From NCBI RefSeq assembly GCF_900110955.1, contig NZ_FOFR01000035.1:1-59188 (forward strand): 59,188 nucleotides of DNA, read 5' to 3'. The position numbers and the translations under genes were made by a program. This stretch comes from Lentzea xinjiangensis (GTDB lineage Bacteria > Actinomycetota > Actinomycetes > Mycobacteriales > Pseudonocardiaceae). Below, in pieces: positions 42,221-50,581 of the stretch (positions within the stretch are counted from its first letter, which is position 1; each line of letters opens with the position of its first letter). The notes under the pieces were generated by a model, which had not been told where the DNA came from, made no database searches, and worked only from the letters and a program-made list of their open reading frames with translations.

Positions 42221-43167
42221 GCGAGGCTCCCCTCGGTCTGCTTGCCGGTGAGCGCGAGGAAGACCTCGTCGAGCGACGGCAGGCGCAGGGCCAGCTCGTC
42301 CGCGGTGATGCCGGCCTCGTCGAGCTTGCGGACCAGCGTGGACAGCAGCACCGGGTCGCTCACCGGCGCCGTCAGCAGACCCGTGTCGTCGTCGCGGGCG
42401 GGCCGGACGCCGGTGAGGTCGCCGAGGATCCGCTGCACCACGTCGAGATCGCGTGCCGACGTCGGCCGCACCTGCAGGGTCTGGCTCCCGACGCGCCGTT
42501 TCAGCTCGTCGGGCCGGCCCTGCGCCACGACGCGGCCGTGGTCGAACACCGTGATCGTGTCCGCGAGCTGGTCGGCCTCCTCCAGGTACTGCGTGGTGAG
42601 CAGGACCGTCACGCCGTCGGCGACGAGCTTGCGCACCACCGCCCACACCTCGTTGCGGGCGTGCGGGTCGAGGCCGGTGGTCGGCTCGTCCAGGTAGAGC
42701 ACGGACGGGTTGCCGACCAGGCTGGCCGCGAGGTCGAGCCGGCGGCGCATGCCTCCCGAGTACGTCTTGGCGGCCCGGCCCGCCGCGTCGGTGAGCTCGA
42801 ACCGCTCCAGCAGCTCGCTCGCCCTCGCCCTGGCCCCCGCCCGCGAGAAGTCCAGCAACCGTGCGAGCAGCACGAGGTTCTCCGTGCCCGACAGGTCCTC
42901 GTCCACCGACGCGTACTGCCCGGTCAGGCCGATCAGCGACCGGACCGCCCTCGGGTCCTTCACCACGTCGTGGCCACCGACGGTGGCGTGTCCCGCGTCC
43001 GGGCGCAGCAACGTGGCCAGCACCCGCACCGCCGTGGTCTTGCCCGCGCCGTTCGGCCCGAGCACCCCCACGACCTTCCCCTCCGGCACCTCCAGGTCCA
43101 CCCCGTCGAGGGCCTTGGTCTCCCCGTAGTGCTTGACCAGGCCTTCTGCCCTGATCGCCAGTGACAT
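42217..43167 (-). CDS. ABC transporter ATPase, DrrA-like
   Basis: The 316-residue ATPase has Walker A GPNGAGKTTAVRV, the signature YSGGMRRRLDLA, Walker B VLYLDEPTTGLD, and the C-terminal extension with RLPSLDEVFLALTGK that is characteristic of the DrrA subfamily. ATG 43167 is preceded by GGAGGAACG. It works with the overlapping permease gene. An inverted repeat upstream (43232-43258) may be its control site. Confidence 0.93.
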   Translation of the reverse strand: MSLAIRAEGLVKHYGETKALDGVDLEVPEGKVVGVLGPNGAGKTTAVRVLATLLRPDAGHATVGGHDVVKDPRAVRSLIGLTGQYASVDEDLSGTENLVLLARLLDFSRAGARARASELLERFELTDAAGRAAKTYSGGMRRRLDLAASLVGNPSVLYLDEPTTGLDPHARNEVWAVVRKLVADGVTVLLTTQYLEEADQLADTITVFDHGRVVAQGRPDELKRRVGSQTLQVRPTSARDLDVVQRILGDLTGVRPARDDDTGLLTAPVSDPVLLSTLVRKLDEAGITADELALRLPSLDEVFLALTGKQTEGSLA

Positions 43168-43231
43168 CGTTCGTTCCTCCCTGTGTCGGGAGGACTGTGC
43201 GCCCACGCGCTGGCAGCGCGCGCACAGCGGA

Positions 43232-43258
43232 CTGTCAGCGGTTGACGGCGGTTGACAG
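43232..43258. promoter_or_regulatory. Inverted and direct repeats upstream of the DrrAB-like operon
   Basis: CTGTCA (43232-43237) and TGACAG (43253-43258) are inverted, and between them GCGGTTGAC occurs twice with a 10-base period (43238 and 43248). The site lies 65 bases before the ATPase start. It is a candidate operator; no matching regulator is encoded in the same operon. Confidence 0.45.
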
Positions 43259-43273
43259 CGGCCGCCGTCCGGG

Positions 43274-43726
43274 TCACGCCCCCGGTCCGGGACGTGCCTC
43301 GACGTTGTGAGCGGTGATCTCCTCTCCGCAGCACCGGCACACGAGCCGCGCGTCGGCCTCCTGCCCGCACGTGCTGTGCTCCAGCACGAACGGCGGGCCG
43401 CCGGGGTCCGGCAGGTGGCTGTCGCCCCACTTCATGAGGATCACGATCGCGGGGAACAGCTCGAGCCCCGCCCGCGTCAGCCGGTACTCGTCGCGGTCCT
43501 CGGCGTACGGCACGCGTTGCAGCAGCCCGGCGTCGACGAGCGTCTTCAGCCGCGCGGACAGGGTCGGCCGCGGGATGGCGAGGTTGCGGGCGAACTGGCC
43601 GTAGCGCCTCACCCCGAAGAACGCCTCGCGCAGGACCAGCAACGTCCAGCGCTCCCCCACGAGGTCCAGTGCCCGTGCGACGGACTCACCGCGGAACCGG
43701 CGGCCGTGGGCGTCGGGGCCGGTCAT
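43274..43726 (-). CDS. HxlR-family winged-helix regulator
   Basis: The 150-residue protein has an HxlR domain at about 14-105 (ALDLVGERWTLLVLREAFFGVRRYGQF and PRPTLSARLKTLVDAGLL) and a C-terminal tail with Cys residues in EHSTCGQEADARLVCRCCGEE, which could bind a metal or act as thiol switch. The start overlaps the LLM gene stop (ATGA), so it is the last gene of a three-gene operon. Tandem repeats in front of the operon (45781-45814) are its probable binding site. Confidence 0.9.
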   Translation of the reverse strand: MTGPDAHGRRFRGESVARALDLVGERWTLLVLREAFFGVRRYGQFARNLAIPRPTLSARLKTLVDAGLLQRVPYAEDRDEYRLTRAGLELFPAIVILMKWGDSHLPDPGGPPFVLEHSTCGQEADARLVCRCCGEEITAHNVEARPGPGA

Positions 43727-44649
43727 CGGTGTCGCGTCGGCAGCAGTGGCGCGAGCGTGCCGAGCAGGCGCCGGCCCGCCGGGTCCTCCGCCGTCGCCGG
43801 CACCAGGCCGACGTGGTCCGCGCCCGCGGCGAAGTACTCGCCGACGCGGCGCGCGACGTCGTCCGCCGAGCCGATCGCGCCGACGGCCTCGACCAGGCCG
43901 GTCGGGATGTCCGCGGCCAGCTCGGCCCGCGGCCGTCCGGCGCGGGCCTGGTCGACGAGTGAGCCGTGGCCGAGGGCGGTGAACATCTCGCCGTAGCCGG
44001 GCGGGGCGAGGTAGACGGCGAGCTGCGACCGCAGTTGCCGCAGGGTGTCCGGCCCTGGGTCGAGTGCGGCGGGGACCCAGACGGCGAGCGGCAGTTCTCC
44101 TGCGCGCCGGCGGACGTCGGCGACGTGGGCGGCGCTGACCAGGTTCAGCACCACCTCGTCGCCCTCCTGCACGGCCACGCGCGTCATCGCCGGTCCGAAC
44201 GCCGCCACCGAGATCGGCGTGCCCGCGAGCGGGTGCCGCAGGCGGAACCCGGCCACCCGCTCGCCGTTGAGGATCGCCCGCGTGTCGCGGACGGTCTGCC
44301 GCATCCTGCGCACGGGTTCCCACGGCTGCCCGTGCCACTGCGTCACGATCCGCGGGCTGGACGCACCCAGTGCCAGCGAGCACGACCGCCCGGTCGTCTC
44401 GGCCACTGTGGACAGTCCGAGCGCCAGGGCGACCGGGCTGCGCACACCGGCCGCGAGCGGCCCGATCCTCAGTGGGATCCGCGACGTCCGCAGGCCCGCG
44501 GCCGTCGCGAGCGCGAACGCGTCGAACGTCGCCATCTCGCCGATCCACAGCGCGCCGAACCCGGTCTCGTCCGCCGCGACGGCGATGTCGAGCGCCTCCC
44601 CCGGCGGCCGGTCGAGCCAGAACGGCGTCACCACACCGACCGAGGTCAC
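43723..44649 (-). CDS. LLM-class (F420- or FMN-dependent) oxidoreductase
   Basis: The 308-residue luciferase-like barrel shows VTPFWLDRPPGEALDIAVAA, ADETGFGALWIGEMATFDAF, RTSRIPLRIGPLAAGVRSP and a C-terminal IGSADDVARRVGEYFAAGADHVGLVP. The last motif and the overall layout suggest an F420-dependent enzyme. The start GTG overlaps the preceding gene stop (GTGA) and the stop overlaps the HxlR start. With the acyl-CoA-dehydrogenase-like enzyme it forms a two-flavin pathway whose substrate is unknown. Confidence 0.88.
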   Translation of the reverse strand: MTSVGVVTPFWLDRPPGEALDIAVAADETGFGALWIGEMATFDAFALATAAGLRTSRIPLRIGPLAAGVRSPVALALGLSTVAETTGRSCSLALGASSPRIVTQWHGQPWEPVRRMRQTVRDTRAILNGERVAGFRLRHPLAGTPISVAAFGPAMTRVAVQEGDEVVLNLVSAAHVADVRRRAGELPLAVWVPAALDPGPDTLRQLRSQLAVYLAPPGYGEMFTALGHGSLVDQARAGRPRAELAADIPTGLVEAVGAIGSADDVARRVGEYFAAGADHVGLVPATAEDPAGRRLLGTLAPLLPTRHR

Positions 44650-45752
44650 AACATTTCCGTCCGGGCGGGCACGCCGAGCAGCACCTTGCCGGGCAGCTCG
44701 TAGGACGCCTCGTTGACCTGGAAGTGCGCGGAAGCCGTGTGCGCGTCGCGGAACCGCCGCTGCAACGGCGCTCCGTCGTAGATCGCGCCACCACCCGCCA
44801 GGTCGTAGAGGGCCGACACGACTTCCCGAGCGGTGCGCGTCGCGTGCGTCGCCGCCAGCCGCAACGCCGACCGCGTTCCCACGGGCACCGCTTCGGTTCC
44901 CCGCGCCGCCTGCCAGGCCTCCTCGACGGCCTCGTGGAAGAACGCCCGCGCCGCCCTCAGCGACGCCTCGGCCTTCGCCACCGCAACGTGGGTCGACGAC
45001 CGTTCCGCGAGCGTGCGGCTGGAGCCGAGGGTTCTGCGGTCACCCGCCAGAGCGACGAAGTCGTCCAGGGCGCCGAAGGCGTTCCCCATCGCGGCCGCGG
45101 CCACGGACGCGGCGAAGAACCCGAACACCGGGAACCGGTACAGGGCGCCGTCCCGCACCGGTCCGTCCAGAACGGACAGGATCCGGTGCTCGGGCACGAA
45201 CACGTCCCGTGCCACCGAGTCGTGGCTGCCGGTGCCGCGCAACCCGGTGGTGTGCCACGTGTCGAGCACCTCCAGCGAGGCGCGGGGCAACGCGGCCACC
45301 TTCAGCGCGCCCGAGGAGTCCACGAACCCGGCGAACAGCCAGCCGGCGTGCTGGATGCCCGAGCAGAACGGCCACCGCCCCGACACCACGACACCGCCGT
45401 CGGCCTCGACGCCGCGGCCTTTCGGCGCCCACACCCCGGCCGCGATCACACCCGGATCGGCGAAGACCTCGGCGGCGCCCTCCTCGGGCAGGTAGGCGGC
45501 GAGCAGGCTGCTCGTCGCCGCGATCGACACGCACCACCCGGCCGAGGCGTCGCCGCGGGCGATCGTCTCGGCGGCGGCCAGCGTCCGCGCCGGTGGGAGT
45601 TCCGCACCGCCCAGCGACTCCGGGACACCCGCCCGGAACAGGCCCGTGGCCCCGATCGCGGTCAGCAGCTCCGGCGGGAGGGCGCGGGCGGCCTCCGTCC
45701 TGGGCGCGACCTCGCGGGCCAGGTCGGCGACTGTCCGGACGGCAGTGAGCAC
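44646..45752 (-). CDS. Acyl-CoA-dehydrogenase-fold flavoprotein (group D monooxygenase-like)
   Basis: This 368-residue protein has the acyl-CoA dehydrogenase fold but matches the HsaA/DszC-like flavin monooxygenase side of the family: LFRAGVPESLGGAELPP, ARGDASAGWCVSIAATSSL, WPFCSGIQHAGWLFAG and a C-terminal GGGAIYDGAPLQRRFRDAHTASAH. In that group FMNH2 supplied by a reductase activates oxygen. GTG 45752 is chosen because GGGGAG lies five bases before it; GTG 45776 is open but without a site. It leads the operon with an LLM oxidoreductase and an HxlR regulator. Confidence 0.85.
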   Translation of the reverse strand: MLTAVRTVADLAREVAPRTEAARALPPELLTAIGATGLFRAGVPESLGGAELPPARTLAAAETIARGDASAGWCVSIAATSSLLAAYLPEEGAAEVFADPGVIAAGVWAPKGRGVEADGGVVVSGRWPFCSGIQHAGWLFAGFVDSSGALKVAALPRASLEVLDTWHTTGLRGTGSHDSVARDVFVPEHRILSVLDGPVRDGALYRFPVFGFFAASVAAAAMGNAFGALDDFVALAGDRRTLGSSRTLAERSSTHVAVAKAEASLRAARAFFHEAVEEAWQAARGTEAVPVGTRSALRLAATHATRTAREVVSALYDLAGGGAIYDGAPLQRRFRDAHTASAHFQVNEASYELPGKVLLGVPARTEML

Positions 45753-45780
45753 GGGATCTCCCCAGGTCGGTTCCACAACA

Positions 45781-45814
45781 GTTCAGTTTTCTTACCGGTT
45801 CAGTTTGCTTACCG
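45781..45814 (-). promoter_or_regulatory. Tandem 17-base direct repeat, probable HxlR operator
   Basis: GTTCAGTTTTCTTACCG (45781-45797) is followed directly by GTTCAGTTTGCTTACCG (45798-45814), with one mismatch. It lies 28 bases before the first gene of the operon that ends with an HxlR regulator, and its A/T content is far above the surroundings. Confidence 0.65.
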
Positions 45815-45839
45815 TAGCCACGGAAGAGCGGACACAGCA

Positions 45840-45871
45840 AGAGGGGCCCCACCCGCAGGTGGAGCCCCTCT
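45840..45871 (-). terminator. Terminator hairpin of the secreted hydrolase gene
   Basis: AGAGGGGC pairs with GCCCCTCT, extended inwards by CCACC/GGTGG with one mismatch, loop CGCA. It starts 13 bases after the stop of the hydrolase and separates it from the operon downstream. Confidence 0.8.
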
Positions 45872-45884
45872 GCGCCAGCAATTT

Positions 45885-47366
45885 CTAGGCGAACGGCGAC
45901 TTGTCGATCCCGCACGTCTTCTGCGTGGGCAGCACACCGGTGAAGAGGTACTCCCGCTTCACCTTCTCCGCGCACGTGCTGCGCACGTACATGGAGGTGT
46001 GGCCGTAGCCCTCGACCGTGAGGAACCCGGTGCGGGCCATCTCCGCGGCACCGTCACGGGCGCCGTGCAGCGGCGTGGCCGGGTCGAACCTGCTGTTGAC
46101 GAACAGGACCGGTGCCGACGTCCAGCGGCTCCACGGACCGGTGTAGCGGTCGTCGTCACGCCCTTGCCAGAACGCGCAGGCCATCATGTCGAACACCACC
46201 GCACGGCCCCAGTACGGCACGCGCTCGTCCTCGCTCTTGCCGTACCTCGAGTACACCGCCGGGTCGCGCGGGAAGTCGCTGTCCGAGCACTGGATCGCGT
46301 TGAACGCCTCGAACCGGTTGGTGACGTAGTCGGCCGAGGTGGTCAGCGCGGCCGGTGCCTCCCAGACACCCTGGAGGACCCGGGCGGTGTCCTGCCAGGT
46401 GTCCGGCTGCGCGAGCGCGTCCCACACGGTGCTGATCAGCGACACGCGGTCGAACCGGCCGTCCGGCGTGGTGACGGGCGCAGCCGTCACCTTGGCGACG
46501 AGGGCGGCCCACTTCTGCCTCAGGTCGCCACCCGCGAACGCGCACTTGGCGCCCGGAGCCGCGCACAGCTCGAGGAACTGCTCGAACGTCTCGGCCACTC
46601 CCCGCGGCACGTCCTGGCGCGTGTCCAGCGGCACGGTCGTGCCCTGGTTCCCGTGCCCCGTCGCGTTGCCGATGAAGTCGAGCGCTCCGTCGAAGGCGAG
46701 CGCCCGGACCTTGTCCGGGAACAGGTTCGCGTAGATCGCGCCGAGGTGCGTGCCGTACGAGATGCCGTGGTAGGTGAGCTTCCTGTCGCCCACGGCCTTG
46801 CGCAGCAGGTCCAGGTCCCGTGCGGTGTTCGCGGACGAGACGTGGTCCAGCAGGTCGCCGGACCTCTCCTCGCACCGGCGGACGAACTCCCGGTAGGAGT
46901 CGTAGAACGCGGGCTCCTGCGCCGCGGTGTCCGGGTAGACGGGAACGCCGTTGAGGAACCGCTGCTGCTCCTCGACGCTGTCGAAGCAGCGCACGGTCGC
47001 CGAACGGCCGATGCCGCGCGGGTCCCAGGACACCACGTCGAACCGCGCCCGCAGCTCCGGCGAGAACAGCCAGTCCCACTTGCCCCGCGCCCGCAACCGG
47101 TCCACCCCGGACGAACCGGGGCCGCCGAAGTTCACGAACAGCGAGCCGATCCGCTTCGCGGGATCCGTCGCGGGCATCCTGATCAGCGCGAGGTCGATCT
47201 TCGCGCCGGAGGGCCGGTCGTGGTCGAGCGGCACCCTCGCGGTCGAGCACTCGAACCCGTCCTGGCAGTCCTGCCAGCTCAGGACGGGTGTCTGCGCTTC
47301 TTCCGCGGCGACGGCGGTCGGCGCCAGGCCGATCAGCAGCGCGGCCGTCAGCAGAATCGATCTCAT
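45885..47366 (-). CDS. Secreted alpha/beta hydrolase, tripeptidyl-aminopeptidase (S33) type
   Basis: The 493-residue protein starts with a Sec signal peptide (MRSILLTAALLIGLAPTAVA), then the S33/TAP fold: oxyanion NFGGPGSSGV, nucleophile Ser in YHGISYGTHLG, acid in NSRFDPATPL and His in EGYGHTSMY, plus the TAP-like C-terminal domain with paired Cys. It should remove tripeptides or act as an esterase/proline iminopeptidase outside the cell. ATG 47366 is preceded by GGGGAG. It forms a single transcription unit ended by the hairpin at 45840-45871. Confidence 0.9.
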   Translation of the reverse strand: MRSILLTAALLIGLAPTAVAAEEAQTPVLSWQDCQDGFECSTARVPLDHDRPSGAKIDLALIRMPATDPAKRIGSLFVNFGGPGSSGVDRLRARGKWDWLFSPELRARFDVVSWDPRGIGRSATVRCFDSVEEQQRFLNGVPVYPDTAAQEPAFYDSYREFVRRCEERSGDLLDHVSSANTARDLDLLRKAVGDRKLTYHGISYGTHLGAIYANLFPDKVRALAFDGALDFIGNATGHGNQGTTVPLDTRQDVPRGVAETFEQFLELCAAPGAKCAFAGGDLRQKWAALVAKVTAAPVTTPDGRFDRVSLISTVWDALAQPDTWQDTARVLQGVWEAPAALTTSADYVTNRFEAFNAIQCSDSDFPRDPAVYSRYGKSEDERVPYWGRAVVFDMMACAFWQGRDDDRYTGPWSRWTSAPVLFVNSRFDPATPLHGARDGAAEMARTGFLTVEGYGHTSMYVRSTCAEKVKREYLFTGVLPTQKTCGIDKSPFA

Positions 47367-47445
47367 CGAACTCCCCGGTTCCAGAACCTCTCGATCCTGC
47401 AGACGCCCGGGGAACCCGTGGGGTTGCACGTCGTTCGACCCCGCA

Positions 47446-48195
47446 TCACCCGTTCAGCGCGTGCGTCGCCGTCGCACCTCCGTCGACGGCGAACTCGCCG
47501 CCCGTGCAGTACGCGCTGTCCTCGCTGGCCAGGAACAGCACGACGTTCGCGACGTCCTCCGGCCGGCCGATCCGGCGCAGCGCCAGCTTCCGGCCGATCG
47601 GCGAGACGTCGACCGGCCGTCCCAGCGCCTCGCTGACCATCGGGGTGTCGATCGCGCCGGGGTGGACCGAGTTGACCCGGATCCCGTGCGGGCCCAGCTC
47701 CATCGCGGCGACCTTCGTCATGCCGCGGATCGCGAACTTCGACGCCGTGTAGGCGACCAGGTAGGGCATGCCGGCCAGGCCTTCGACGGACGACACGTTC
47801 ACGATCGAGCCGCCGCCCGCCCGCTTCATCGGCTCGGCGACCGCGCGCATGCCGAGGAACGTGCCGACCTGGTTGACCTCGACCACGCGCCGGTAGTCGG
47901 CGAGCGCGGTGTCGGCGAGCGCGGAGAAGTGCAGGATCCCGGCGTTGTTGACGAGGACGGTGATGTCGCCGAACGCCCGCGCCGTGAACGCGACGGCCTC
48001 GGCCCACCCGTCCTCGGACGAGACGTCCAGGTGGCAGTACCGCGCGCCCAGTTCGGCGGCGAGCTCTTCACCCTGGTCGTCGAGGACGTCGGTGAGCACC
48101 ACCCGCGCGCCCTCGGCGGCGAACCGGCGGGCCGCGGCCGCGCCCTGTCCCCGCGCCGCGCCGGTGATCAGGGCGACCTTCCCGGACAGCCGCAT
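47446..48195 (-). CDS. SDR oxidoreductase (3-alpha/20-beta-hydroxysteroid dehydrogenase-like)
   Basis: The 249-residue SDR has GAARGQGAAAARRFA, an Asp after beta-2 (LTDVLDD, indicating NAD), NNAG, VSSVEG and the catalytic YTASK. The N-terminal MRLSGKVALITGAARGQG and the C-terminal YCTGGEFAVDGG resemble Streptomyces 20-beta-hydroxysteroid dehydrogenase and related enzymes. It starts directly at the stop codon of the aldehyde dehydrogenase (no gap), so it is the last gene of a four-gene operon of sterol-type catabolism. A hydroxysteroid or side-chain alcohol substrate is likely but not proven. Confidence 0.88.
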   Translation of the reverse strand: MRLSGKVALITGAARGQGAAAARRFAAEGARVVLTDVLDDQGEELAAELGARYCHLDVSSEDGWAEAVAFTARAFGDITVLVNNAGILHFSALADTALADYRRVVEVNQVGTFLGMRAVAEPMKRAGGGSIVNVSSVEGLAGMPYLVAYTASKFAIRGMTKVAAMELGPHGIRVNSVHPGAIDTPMVSEALGRPVDVSPIGRKLALRRIGRPEDVANVVLFLASEDSAYCTGGEFAVDGGATATHALNG

Positions 48196-49701
48196 CTACA
48201 TCATCTCGTCGGTGAGCGGCATCATCACGGTCTTGAGCTCGGTGTAGGCCTCGTAGGCGCTCTGGCCGCCCTCGCGCCCCAGCCCGGACTGCTTGTAGCC
48301 ACCGAACGGCACGTGCGGTTCGAGCTGGAACCCGTTGATGCCCACCATCCCGACGCGCAACGCCTTGGAGACGCGGAACGCGCGGCGGACGTCGTTGGTG
48401 TAGACGCCGGCGCCCAGGCCGTACTCGGTGTCGTTCGCCATGCGGATGGCCTCTTCTTCGCCGTCGAACGGCACGACGGTGAGGACGGGTCCGAAGATCT
48501 CCTCTCGCGCGATGGCCATGTCGTTGCCGGCGTCGGCGAAGATGGTCGGTGCGACGAAGTTCCCGGACGCGAGGTCGCCTTCGAGCCGGGTGCCGCCGGT
48601 GACCAGGCGGGCGCCGTCCTCCTGGCCGCGTTCGACGTAGCCGAGCACCCGCTCGAGCTGCTTCCGGTTGATCAACGGGCCGGCGAGCACACCGGGGTCG
48701 AACGGGTCGCCGAACGTCACCGCGCCCGCGAGCATCTGCGCGGTGGCGACGAACTCGTCCTGTATCTCGCGCGCGACCAGCGCACGCGTGTGGGCGACGC
48801 ACGCCTGACCGGACAGACCCATCGTCACCATGCCCATGCAGGTCATCGCGGCGAGACCGACGTTCGGCGCGTCCGGGAACACGATCGCCGGCGACTTGCC
48901 ACCCAGTTCGAGGGACACGCGCTTCATCGTCCCGGCGGAGGCCTCGACGATGCGCCGGCCGACGCCGCGGCTGCCGGTGAAGCTGATCTTGTCGACCAGC
49001 GGGTGCGTGATCAGCGCTTCGCCGGTCGAGGAGCCGGGGCCGGTGACGAGGTTGACAACGCCCTCGGGAAGGCCGGCCTCGACCAGCAGCTCGACCATGC
49101 GGATCACGCAGAACGAGGCGTACTCCGACGGCTTGACCACGACCGTGCAGCCCGCCGCCAGCGCGGGGGCGAGCTTCTGGGCGAAGAGCACGAACGGCGC
49201 GTTCCACGGCAGGATCGCCGCGACGACGCCGACCGGTTCGCGGAAGGTCATCGCCAGGTGGTCGCCGCCCTGGTACGGGGGCAGGGTCTGCCCGCCGACC
49301 TTGTCGATCCAGCCGGCGTGGTGGTCGAAGATGTCGGCCGCGATGCCGACGGAGGTGGCGTAGATCTGGCCGAACGACAGCGGCACGCCGTTGTCCAGCG
49401 CCTGCAGGCCGCGCAGCTCGTCGGAGTGCTCCCGCAGCAGGTCGCCGTACCGGCGCAGGACCTTGATGCGCTCGCCGGCCTTGGACCGCCCCCACGGCCC
49501 CTCGTCGAACGCCTTGCGGGCGGCGCGCACCGCGGCGTCGACGTCGGCGGCCGACGCGACGGCGAAGCGCCCGACCTCCTCCGCCGTCGCGGGGTGGTGG
49601 TGGGTCCAGGTCTCGTCCGCGTCGCGGAACTCGCCCCCGATGAGGAGCCGGCCGTCCTCGAGGCCCAGCGCTTCGCGGTGCGGTTGGACGGTGAGCGGCA
49701 C
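48196..49701 (-). CDS. Aldehyde dehydrogenase, NAD(P)-dependent
   Basis: The 501-residue enzyme has the full aldehyde dehydrogenase set: PWNAPFVLFAQKLAPALAAG, the coenzyme motif FTGSRGVGRRI, general base Glu in LELGGKSPAIVF and catalytic Cys in GLSGQACVAHTR. GTG 49701 follows GGAGGA. It is the third gene of the operon behind a zinc alcohol dehydrogenase and an SDR. Together these could oxidise the terminal alcohol of a sterol side chain through the aldehyde to the acid, ready for CoA activation; that role is inferred. Confidence 0.93.
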   Translation of the reverse strand: MPLTVQPHREALGLEDGRLLIGGEFRDADETWTHHHPATAEEVGRFAVASAADVDAAVRAARKAFDEGPWGRSKAGERIKVLRRYGDLLREHSDELRGLQALDNGVPLSFGQIYATSVGIAADIFDHHAGWIDKVGGQTLPPYQGGDHLAMTFREPVGVVAAILPWNAPFVLFAQKLAPALAAGCTVVVKPSEYASFCVIRMVELLVEAGLPEGVVNLVTGPGSSTGEALITHPLVDKISFTGSRGVGRRIVEASAGTMKRVSLELGGKSPAIVFPDAPNVGLAAMTCMGMVTMGLSGQACVAHTRALVAREIQDEFVATAQMLAGAVTFGDPFDPGVLAGPLINRKQLERVLGYVERGQEDGARLVTGGTRLEGDLASGNFVAPTIFADAGNDMAIAREEIFGPVLTVVPFDGEEEAIRMANDTEYGLGAGVYTNDVRRAFRVSKALRVGMVGINGFQLEPHVPFGGYKQSGLGREGGQSAYEAYTELKTVMMPLTDEMM

Positions 49702-49709
49702 AGCTCCTC

Positions 49710-50558
49710 CTACAGGGCCAGCGTTTCCGTACAGGCGAACATCCTCTGTGGATCGCGACCGGCGAAGTGGCCGTCGAGATCGCTGAGCGCGTGGAACTCC
49801 TGCTCGACAGTCGGCGGCGCCATCAGCGCGACCTTGCCGCCGTGCACGACGAAGACCTGACCGTTGACCTTCTCGCCGGACGGCCCCGCCAGGTGTGCCA
49901 CGAACCTCGCGACGTGCTCGGGCGCCAGCGGGTCGTCGCCCTCCGGCGCCTCGCCGAACACGTGGGCGGTCATCCCCGTGCGGGCCCGTGGGCAGATCGC
50001 GTTGGCCCGGACGCCGTAGCGGCTCGCCCCACGGGCGGTCGCGACGGTGAGCGCGACGATCCCCGCCTTGGCCGCCGCGTAGTTCGCCTGGCCAGGGGGG
50101 CCGAGCAGGAACGCCTCCGAGGAGGTGTTCACGATCCGGCCGCAGACCGGGCCGCCCGCCGTCTTCGACTGCTGCCTCCACAGCGCGACCGCGTTGCGCG
50201 ACAACAGGAAGTGGCCGCGCAGGTGCACCCGCGCCACCAGGTCCCACTCGTCGTCGGACATGGTGAACAGCATCCGGTCGCGCAGCACCCCGGCGTTGTT
50301 CACGACGACGTGCAACCCGCCGAACTGCTCGACGGCGGCGGCCACCAGGGCGTCGGCGGTGCTCCGCTCCCCCACGTCCCCCTCGACCACCACACACTTC
50401 GCCCCCAGCTCGCCGATCTCGGCCGCGGCGGCCTCGGCCGAGCCGGGCAGGTCGTTGAGGACGAGGCAGGCACCGGCCCTCGCCAGCTCCAGCGCCTCCG
50501 CGCGGCCGAGCCCCGCTCCCGCGCCGGTGACGACGGCGACCTTCCCCGCAAGGTCCAC
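49710..50558 (-). CDS. SDR dehydrogenase, Rv3502c/Hsd4A-like
   Basis: The 282-residue SDR has GAGAGLGRAEALELARAGA, Asp in LNDLPGSAE (NAD type), NNAGVLRDRMLFTM, NTSSEAF and YAAAKAG. The sequence around LRDRMLFTMSDDEWD is typical of the hydroxyacyl-CoA dehydrogenase SDRs related to 17-beta-HSD4, as in the mycobacterial KstR-regulon gene Rv3502c, which also sits beside fdxD and fadE26. It would oxidise a 3-hydroxyacyl-CoA side-chain intermediate. GTG 50558 has GGGAG seven bases before it; the gene follows the zinc alcohol dehydrogenase by 23 bases. Confidence 0.85.
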   Translation of the reverse strand: MDLAGKVAVVTGAGAGLGRAEALELARAGACLVLNDLPGSAEAAAAEIGELGAKCVVVEGDVGERSTADALVAAAVEQFGGLHVVVNNAGVLRDRMLFTMSDDEWDLVARVHLRGHFLLSRNAVALWRQQSKTAGGPVCGRIVNTSSEAFLLGPPGQANYAAAKAGIVALTVATARGASRYGVRANAICPRARTGMTAHVFGEAPEGDDPLAPEHVARFVAHLAGPSGEKVNGQVFVVHGGKVALMAPPTVEQEFHALSDLDGHFAGRDPQRMFACTETLAL

Positions 50559-50581
50559 AAGAGACTCCCGAAGCAGACGTG

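Noticed and set aside
46951..49860. 969-codon plus-strand frame
   Set aside because: It is a shadow opposite the hydrolase, SDR and aldehyde dehydrogenase genes with no recognisable domain.
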